A stretch of 64,000 bases of DNA from Hymenobacter ruricola (lineage in GTDB: Bacteria > Bacteroidota > Bacteroidia > Cytophagales > Hymenobacteraceae): contig NZ_JADQDM010000015.1 of NCBI RefSeq assembly GCF_015694525.1, positions 53,530 through 117,529 on the forward strand, read 5' to 3'. Below are positions 59,487-64,000 of the stretch, piece by piece (the stretch's first letter is position 1; every line of letters starts with the position of its first letter). The notes beneath the pieces were generated by a model, which saw only the letters and a list, made by a program, of their open reading frames with translations, had not been told where the DNA came from and did not search any database. The translations under genes were made by a program, and so were the position numbers.

Positions 59487-60602
59487 ATGACCCTCGACTC
59501 CCTCCAGCTGCTCTTTTTTAAAAATTACGACGACGCGGCGCTGCGGCTCTCCCCCGGGCTCAATTGCTTTATTGGGGACAACGGCAGCGGAAAAACGAAT
59601 CTGCTGGATGCCATCCACTATTTGTCGCTGACTAAGAGCGCCATAACTACCACTGACGCCCTTTGCATAAAGCAAGGCGCTGATTTCTTTGTAGTTAAGG
59701 GAGTTTTCTCATCTGATTTGCCGGCCAGCCCGGAAACCATTCAGGTAAGCCTGCGCCAGGGCCAGAAAAAGACCCTGACCCACAACAAGCAGCCGTATGA
59801 GCGCATGGCTGACCACATTGGCCGCTACCCGGCAGTGCTGATTTCGCCTTACGACACCGACCTCATTCGCCAGGGCAGTGAGGAGCGCCGCAAGTATTTC
59901 GATAGCCTGATGGCGCAGCTCGACCATGAGTTTCTGGAGCTGCTCATTTCCTATAATGCCCTGCTACGCCAGCGCAACGCTGTGCTCAAGCAAGGCGGTG
60001 ACCGGCCGGCCCATGGCTTCGACCGCGACTATCTGTTGGCCCTTGACGAGCAGCTGGCGCCTCTTGGGCAAGGGCTGACCGCACTACGGGAAGCTTTCTT
60101 GGCTGAGTACGTTCCCATCTTCCAGCGCCACTACCAACAGCTGGCTGATGGCCGCGAAGTTGTTTTGCTTACTTATAAGAGCCAATTGCTCGGAGCCGAC
60201 TTCGCCCACTTATTGCGCAGCAATGAACGCCGTGACTTCGCCTTGCAACGTAGCACAATTGGTTCTCACCGCGACGACTTTGTTTTCCTGATGGACGACA
60301 TGCCGGTGAAAAGCCACGCCTCACAGGGCCAGCAGAAGTCGTTTGCCATTGCACTCAAACTGGCGCAGTTTGAGATGTTGGCAGCAAAACAAGCGCGCAA
60401 GCCCCTGCTGCTGCTGGATGATATCTTCGACCGGCTCGACGACAAGCGCATTGCCCGCCTACTGGAATTGGTAGCCGATGAGACCTTCGGCCAGGTATTT
60501 CTCACCGACACCAACTTGGAACGCACCGACCAAGCACTGGCCCGGGTGAACATTCCTATCCTCCGTTTTCGGGTGCAGAATGGAACCGTTGCATCTGCCT
60601 AG
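59487..60602 (+). CDS. recF: DNA replication/repair protein RecF
   Basis: A 371-residue SMC-like ATPase of the RecFOR pathway, loading RecA onto gapped DNA. The Walker A region is NCFIGDNGSGKTNLLDAI near residue 32, the Gln/signature part is SHASQGQQKSFAIALKLAQF, and the Walker B is PLLLLDDIFDRLDDKR near 313. Length is standard. recF and the following DUF721 gene form a conserved Bacteroidota pair, and recF is often close to the chromosomal origin; a parS site 740 bases downstream fits this. The ATG at 59487 is preferred over a start 45 bases earlier. Confidence 0.95.
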   Translation: MTLDSLQLLFFKNYDDAALRLSPGLNCFIGDNGSGKTNLLDAIHYLSLTKSAITTTDALCIKQGADFFVVKGVFSSDLPASPETIQVSLRQGQKKTLTHNKQPYERMADHIGRYPAVLISPYDTDLIRQGSEERRKYFDSLMAQLDHEFLELLISYNALLRQRNAVLKQGGDRPAHGFDRDYLLALDEQLAPLGQGLTALREAFLAEYVPIFQRHYQQLADGREVVLLTYKSQLLGADFAHLLRSNERRDFALQRSTIGSHRDDFVFLMDDMPVKSHASQGQQKSFAIALKLAQFEMLAAKQARKPLLLLDDIFDRLDDKRIARLLELVADETFGQVFLTDTNLERTDQALARVNIPILRFRVQNGTVASA

Positions 60603-60616
60603 CGGCGTTCAGGCGC

Positions 60617-60624
60617 TACCTTTG
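60617..60624 (+). promoter_or_regulatory. -7 box TACCTTTG upstream of the DUF721 gene
   Basis: An exact TAnnTTTG box, 48 bases before the preferred GTG start of the DUF721 gene and just after the recF stop codon. It supports the shorter DUF721 start. Confidence 0.5.
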
Positions 60625-60672
60625 CTGCCCCAAAAAAGGGCCTTTCCCCTTTTGCTTTGGCCTGGTTGCATT

Positions 60673-60984
60673 GTGAAAAAGCCCTCCTCCCCTCCTTCCC
60701 GCTCCGGTGACATTTCCCTTAAGGAAGGTCTCGAAGCCCTCGTCCGCGCCTACCGCCTGCAAGGTAAGCTCAATGAAGTAACGGTGGTATCGAGTTGGGA
60801 GCGGGTCATGGGCAAGGCCGTTGCGCTGAAAACCCAGGAGGTATACGTGAACCAAGGGCGGCTTTTCGTCCGCCTCACCTCTGCCCCACTCAAGCACGAA
60901 CTGGTAATGGCAAAGACGCGCGTAGCCGAGCTTATCAATGCCGAAGTTGGTGAGACGGTCATTAAGGAGGTCATCTTCCTATAG
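60673..60984 (+). CDS. DUF721 domain protein (DciA-like)
   Basis: A 103-residue protein of the DUF721 family (phrases ISLKEGLEALVRAYRLQGKL, VVSSWERVMGKAVALKTQEV and LFVRLTSAPLKHELVMAKTR). Related DciA proteins load the replicative helicase in bacteria lacking DnaC, so a role next to recF is plausible (inference from the family). The GTG at 60673 gives the usual length; the ATG at 60580 would overlap recF by 23 bases and add 31 non-conserved residues. A promoter box lies between these two options. Confidence 0.85.
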   Translation: MKKPSSPPSRSGDISLKEGLEALVRAYRLQGKLNEVTVVSSWERVMGKAVALKTQEVYVNQGRLFVRLTSAPLKHELVMAKTRVAELINAEVGETVIKEVIFL

Positions 60985-61362
60985 GCTAAATTGCCATTAG
61001 CTTTTTGCTCGCTCCGTCAATCCGTAGGCCGAGCTGTATTGCTTTCTTCCAGCGACTGGCTAATCATCGACGAGGTTATAGGGGGCTAGATTTCGAATGC
61101 CTCAATGGCCTCGCCAAGCTCTTTGTTCGCAAAAGAGCGAATAGACAGCCCGGGTTTCGGCTTAATGCAATTCCTATATCAGGCCACCATACTCTATAGC
61201 TTATTGCCATTGCGCGCTGGCGTGGAATTGAATCTGCTTGTGGTGCCAAGTTATTGCACAGCTCTTTTTATTAAGAAGAGTGGTCATGGCACCCACGAGT
61301 ACTTTACACCAGGCGAGCACTTTGATTGTCTGAACAAAAATGTTTCACGTGGAACATTTTTG
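60985..61362. other. 378-base region holding parS and no gene
   Basis: Only the parS site at its right end is recognised. A 93-codon plus-strand open frame (61105-61386) has no family resemblance and would run through parS, so it is not called. No RNA gene or DnaA box was seen. Confidence 0.5.
61341..61356. promoter_or_regulatory. parS centromere site (ParB-binding)
   Basis: TGTTTCACGTGGAACA is the exact reverse complement of TGTTCCACGTGAAACA, a canonical parS sequence fitting the consensus TGTTNCACGTGAAACA. The symmetry continues into a 30-bp palindrome (61334-61363) with only one mismatched pair. It is seven bases downstream of the stop codon of the minus-strand HTH gene. parS sites bind ParB and cluster near the replication origin; recF lies less than 1 kb away. 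Confidence 0.9.
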
Positions 61363-61761
61363 TTACTTGGGGCCGTACACCTTTAGCAAAAGCTCATTGT
61401 AGGCCTCCAACAGCGCGATATACTTGCCTTGCAGTATTAAAAGTTGCTTTGAAGGGTCACAGTCAGCAGCTTGTGCTTGTGTTACACGTGGTGTAACGTT
61501 ATGCGTAACACTATTTGTAACACTATGCTTAGCAGGCGATGTTACAAAGGGAATAACCGATTGTTGAGCAATTGTAAAGTCGAGTGAAAAATCATGATTA
61601 ATTATTTCGCCAATTCTATTTACAAAGTTGTAATCAACTGTTTCTTCTTTGAACTTACGGTAAATGGTAGGACGTGTAATGCCCAATTCATCGACGATAC
61701 GCGTAATGGAAATACCACTGTTTTTGATGGCTTCTTGCAGGATTTCGCCTTGATGTGGCAT
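61363..61761 (-). CDS. Small helix-turn-helix DNA-binding protein beside parS
   Basis: A 132-residue protein, lower in GC than its neighbours. Residues 8-60 form a helix-turn-helix (LQEAIKNSGISITRIVDELG, then ITRPTIYRKFKEE and VNRIGEIINHDFS), most like XRE/Cro-type or Fis-type DNA-binding domains. Residues 73-96 are a tetrapeptide repeat VTSP-AKHS-VTNS-VTHN-VTPR-VTQA, encoded by GTWAC pentamers on a 12-bp grid. The C-terminal 30 residues (SKQLLILQGKYIALLEAYNE) look like a helical oligomerisation region. The stop codon is only seven bases from parS. The protein is likely to bind the surrounding repeats (inference). Start ATG at 61761; an upstream TTG would add ten residues. Confidence 0.78.
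   Translation of the reverse strand: MPHQGEILQEAIKNSGISITRIVDELGITRPTIYRKFKEETVDYNFVNRIGEIINHDFSLDFTIAQQSVIPFVTSPAKHSVTNSVTHNVTPRVTQAQAADCDPSKQLLILQGKYIALLEAYNELLLKVYGPK
61480..61497. repeat. parS half-site-like palindrome in the HTH gene
   Basis: TGTTACACGTGGTGTAAC contains a perfect left parS half (TGTTNCACGTG) and is itself a 17-bp inverted repeat (61481-61497) with a three-base centre. The right half differs from parS. Confidence 0.6.
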
Positions 61762-62032
61762 AATTGGGTGTATTGCGTAACGCTTGTGCAAATATGTACA
61801 CTGTATACGTATGAAACAAAATCAAGTGACAATAAAAATTACATAATGGTAGCAATTATGTACTCGTTACAATATAATACAACGTAACAATTACACATAT
61901 TTACTGTAACATTATATCATTACAAATTCTTACTGCAACAAAACGATTTAACACTTTACACTGAGCACATGATGCGTTCAAAGCGCGTTTTAAATAGTAG
62001 CGCACACCTGTTTTGTACTGGCCGCCACGTTC
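61762..62032. other. 271-base strongly AT-rich intergenic region
   Basis: Upstream of the HTH gene, with four GTWAC pentamers (61777, 61866, 61884, 61906) and several near-matches. Much richer in A and T than the rest of the window. No DnaA box (TTATCCACA-like) and no gene were seen. Confidence 0.55.
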
Positions 62033-62875
62033 CTACAAAACAGAGGAAAGAAGTGACCGAAACCGGTCAGGATAATCTGTTGTGATGCCATCCACCCTCA
62101 AGGCTAATAAACGTTGCATGTCGTTATGTTCATTTACAGTCCAGGGCACCAAGCGGAGGCCGGGAAAATCTGTCCGCAGAGCCGCCACGGCACCCGGTGT
62201 AGCGGTGAGATAATGGGGGCCGAACGTGGTGGGCACGAAGCCAAGCTGACAAATGCTATGGGCCCAGGGAAATTGGTCTTCCACCAGAAGACAGGTAGCC
62301 AGCTGGGGCTGCTGGTGAGCCAGCCGAAGAATGCGAGCATCGAAGCTGAGCAGCGAGGTGCGCGAGAAGACATCAGCCGCGGTCAATTCGGCCAGTACCA
62401 GAGCGAGGAATTCGGCGGGAGCAGGGTGGAAACGGTGGTCGCCCTCAGGGCTGCTTTTTACCTCGACGGAATAACGCATTGCTGGGCGACCAAGACGTGC
62501 GGCAGCGGCTTCTACGCTGGTCAGAACTTCACGGAGCAGTGGCTTGTAGGCAGGCTGCACAACTTGCTCGGGAAAGCTGGGATGGCGCAGCTGACCACAG
62601 TCGCAACGCCGAATGGCTGCGTAGGGCAATTGATATAAGTTGTGCCGCTGAGCTTCATTTGAAGAGAAGGGCTGTCCGTTTGGGTCAAGGCAAATAAGAG
62701 GATTCAGCCACGGCTCGTGCGACACGACTACTTGCCTATCGGCCGAAATCACGACGTCTAATTCCACCACATCTACTCCTAAAGCCACTGCGTGCAGGAA
62801 AGCGGGCAAGGTATTTTCGGGGCGCAGGCCACGGCAGCCGCGGTGACCGTGAACCTCTATACAGGCAGAAACCAT
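62033..62875 (-). CDS. Glycerophosphodiester phosphodiesterase (GDPD) family enzyme
   Basis: A 280-residue enzyme of the GDPD family, which hydrolyses glycerophosphodiesters to sn-glycerol-3-phosphate and an alcohol. The active-site start is VHGHRGCRGLRPENTLPAF with the catalytic His and the PENT motif, followed by VVELDVVISADRQVVVSHEP carrying the metal-binding Glu and Asp and the second His. The later blocks RYSVEVKSS, TSLLSFDARILRLA, LVPWTVNEHNDM and VDGITTDYPDRF are typical. No signal peptide is seen, so it may be cytoplasmic. The product could serve phospholipid turnover or scavenging. Confidence 0.92.
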   Translation of the reverse strand: MVSACIEVHGHRGCRGLRPENTLPAFLHAVALGVDVVELDVVISADRQVVVSHEPWLNPLICLDPNGQPFSSNEAQRHNLYQLPYAAIRRCDCGQLRHPSFPEQVVQPAYKPLLREVLTSVEAAAARLGRPAMRYSVEVKSSPEGDHRFHPAPAEFLALVLAELTAADVFSRTSLLSFDARILRLAHQQPQLATCLLVEDQFPWAHSICQLGFVPTTFGPHYLTATPGAVAALRTDFPGLRLVPWTVNEHNDMQRLLALRVDGITTDYPDRFRSLLSSVL

Positions 62876-63012
62876 GGGAGAAGCAACAAAAGGTTATGAC
62901 AAGCAACGATAGGCTCCGGCCGGAGCTATAATTATGCCCAAGGGAATGAACTAGGGTACGCAAAAGAGGAGTCATTAACCGTAAGCTTCTCCGTAAAACG
63001 CCCGGATTAGGG

Positions 63013-63020
63013 TACTTTTG
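63013..63020 (+). promoter_or_regulatory. -7 box TACTTTTG upstream of the gene at 63049
   Basis: An exact TAnnTTTG match, 28 bases before the start codon. No clear -33 box. Confidence 0.5.
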
Positions 63021-63048
63021 CGGCTCATCATTACACCTCACGGCTTCC

Positions 63049-63672
63049 ATGAAAAAACTGCTGCTATTTGTGTTACTGCTGGCTCTGGCAGCCGGAGGAT
63101 ACTATTACTACCGGAACCTGAAAACCGGCCCGCAAGGAGCGCTGGTTTCGGCGGCGGCGGCGGTGCAGACCCACGACATGGCGACTTTTGAAAAATACGT
63201 GGACGTGAACAGCGTGACCACTCACTTGGTAGACGACGTGGCCCAGCAGGGCTCGGCGCTCACGTCGCTGCTCCCGGGAGGCAGCCTGGTAATGGGCGGG
63301 GCCATGCGCATGCTGAAGCCAGCGTTGGCCAAGGCAGCCCATCAGGAAGTGCAGCGCTACGTAGAAACGGGCTCGCTGGAGGCCGCCGCGGCCGCGGCCC
63401 CCAAGCGGCTGGTGAACATCTCGCTGACTGGCCTGGCCAGCCGGGTGGTGAGCCCGGAAAGCGAGTTTAAGGGCATCAAGTATACCCGCGAGGAGGGCGA
63501 CAACGCCTTCGTGGGCCTGGAAGTGACTCAGCCCAAATACGACACCACCATGGTGGTGGAAGTGAAAATGCGCCGGCAGGGCGACCACTGGCAGATGACG
63601 CAAATCACGAACAGCGGCGAGCTGCTGCGAGGCGTGACCCGGCTGGAAAAGAAGCGGCTGCTTAATCAATAA
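63049..63672 (+). CDS. DUF2939-like membrane-anchored protein
   Basis: A 207-residue protein with an N-terminal anchor helix (KKLLLFVLLLALAAGGYYYY). The periplasmic part begins with GPQGALVSAAAAVQTHDMAT and FEKYVDVNSVTTHLVDDVAQ, then a GSLVMGGAMRMLKPALAKAA helix and a C-terminal beta part (GLEVTQPKYDTTMVVEVKMR, then HWQMTQITNSGELLR). This arrangement is typical of DUF2939, whose function is unknown. Its own promoter box and terminator show that it is a single-gene unit. Confidence 0.8.
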   Translation: MKKLLLFVLLLALAAGGYYYYRNLKTGPQGALVSAAAAVQTHDMATFEKYVDVNSVTTHLVDDVAQQGSALTSLLPGGSLVMGGAMRMLKPALAKAAHQEVQRYVETGSLEAAAAAAPKRLVNISLTGLASRVVSPESEFKGIKYTREEGDNAFVGLEVTQPKYDTTMVVEVKMRRQGDHWQMTQITNSGELLRGVTRLEKKRLLNQ

Positions 63673-63686
63673 GCATAGACTAAGAG

Positions 63687-63730
63687 GCAAACAAAAAGCC
63701 CGTCGCATGAGCGACGGGCTTTTTGTTTGC
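63687..63730. terminator. Bidirectional terminator with a 20-bp stem
   Basis: Perfect arms 63687-63706 and 63711-63730 around the loop atga, including A- and T-runs. It separates convergent genes, and pairing continues outward (ctaag/cttag) across a two-base bulge. Confidence 0.9.
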
Positions 63731-63740
63731 TTAGCATACA

Positions 63741-64000
63741 CTACGAACTGTTGCGGCCGAATAGGTAGTAAAGAATCAGACCACCGAAGGGGAAGAAGAA
63801 AACGATGGCTGCCCAGATTAGTTTTTTGCTCAAATCCCAGGGCTTGCCGAAAATATTGACCAAGGCCCAAATGTCAAGAATGGCCAACAAAACGCCCCAA
63901 GGAGCAAGACTACCGTCCGCGTAGAAGCGGCGGCACGACGAGGCCAGCATCATCAGAGGAAGCAGTAGAGCTGTAATGGGCAAACGAGAAACGAAGTGAC
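63741..64000 (-). CDS. PLDc_N-type membrane protein, 5' end outside the window
   Basis: The visible 86 codons contain two transmembrane helices (WGVLLAILDIWALVNIFG and LIWAAIVFFFPFGGLILYYL) ending in FGRNSS, the layout of the PLDc_N (phospholipase D-nuclease N-terminal) family found alone as small Bacteroidota membrane proteins. The TTG at 63983 is a poor start. The frame stays open to the window edge, and the residues before it (HFVSRLPITALLLPLMMLAS, then SC) form a plausible lipoprotein or signal segment, so the true start is probably just beyond base 64000. Confidence 0.7.
   Translation of the reverse strand, partial: HFVSRLPITALLLPLMMLASSCRRFYADGSLAPWGVLLAILDIWALVNIFGKPWDLSKKLIWAAIVFFFPFGGLILYYLFGRNSS

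Larger units (their letters stand above)
61362..61910. repeat. GTWAC pentamer cluster in and around the HTH gene
   Basis: Ten GTWAC palindromes start at 61362, 61481, 61493, 61505, 61517, 61541, 61777, 61866, 61884 and 61906. About one would be expected by chance in 549 bases of even composition. Five lie in the reading frame on an exact 12-bp grid; the other five are outside it, next to parS and in the AT-rich upstream region. Confidence 0.75.

Noticed and set aside
61105..61386. 93-codon plus-strand open frame between DUF721 and the HTH gene
   Set aside because: No family resemblance or promoter box, and it would read through the parS palindrome and into the HTH gene.
61762..62032. AT-rich region as the replication origin (oriC)
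   Set aside because: It is AT-rich and near recF and parS, but no DnaA boxes (TTATCCACA-like) are present in it or elsewhere in intergenic parts of the window, and dnaA/dnaN are absent.

Overview
The window reads as a contiguous piece of chromosome from a GC-rich member of the Bacteroidota, most likely Hymenobacter or a close relative. This rests on TAnnTTTG promoter boxes, a lack of Shine-Dalgarno sites, three proteins ending in type IX secretion (T9SS) sorting domains, a TonB-dependent receptor, a DUF1501/DUF1800 pair, a YpdA-type bacillithiol reductase and a DksA-like protein with the degenerate zinc finger usual in this phylum. No rRNA, tRNA, CRISPR array, prophage, insertion sequence or defence locus was recognised. 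Both ends cut a gene: an OmpP1/FadL porin on the left and a PLDc_N-type membrane protein on the right.

Layout. 1-6.3 kb: FadL porin end, SGNH lipoprotein, ypdA, methyltransferase, T9SS-exported alkaline phosphatase. 6.5-16.7 kb: beta-propeller protein, htpG, a small STAS-like protein, a small His/Cys protein plus TonB receptor, a delta-60 repeat lipoprotein, and an ECF sigma factor overlapping an 88-residue protein. 16.8-31.8 kb: clpP, a cation-efflux transporter, an MFS carrier, a large plug-domain protein, small proteins, an arylesterase, DUF72, RlpA-SPOR, a penicillin acylase with a fused TonB C-terminal domain, and a protein made of three TonB C-terminal domains. 32-44 kb: DUF1501/DUF1800 pair, NlpC/P60 peptidase, small HExxH protein, Ser/Gly-rich membrane protein, AraC regulator, acyl-CoA dehydrogenase, giant RCC1/beta-helix T9SS cargo. 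44-54 kb: DoxX, recJ, a 37-residue membrane peptide, and an envelope cluster (coaX, outer-membrane protein, lptC, small membrane protein, PpiD-like isomerase, TPR protein). 54-64 kb: pseudouridine synthase with a very long RG-rich tail, dksA-like, ribH, TPR membrane protein, pdhA, recF, DUF721, a parS site beside a small HTH gene, GDPD phosphodiesterase and two small membrane/secreted proteins.

The most unusual signals are (1) a perfect 16-bp parS site at 61341-61356, directly downstream of a low-GC HTH gene. Ten GTWAC pentamers lie in and around that gene; five of them fall on a 12-bp grid inside the reading frame, where they encode a VTxx tetrapeptide repeat. (2) The penicillin acylase-TonB fusion followed by a triple TonB_C protein. 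(3) Several families of intergenic inverted repeats whose mismatches mostly become G-U wobbles only on the strand transcribed by the flanking genes. (4) TAnnTTTG boxes only four bases from the start codon, suggesting leaderless messages.
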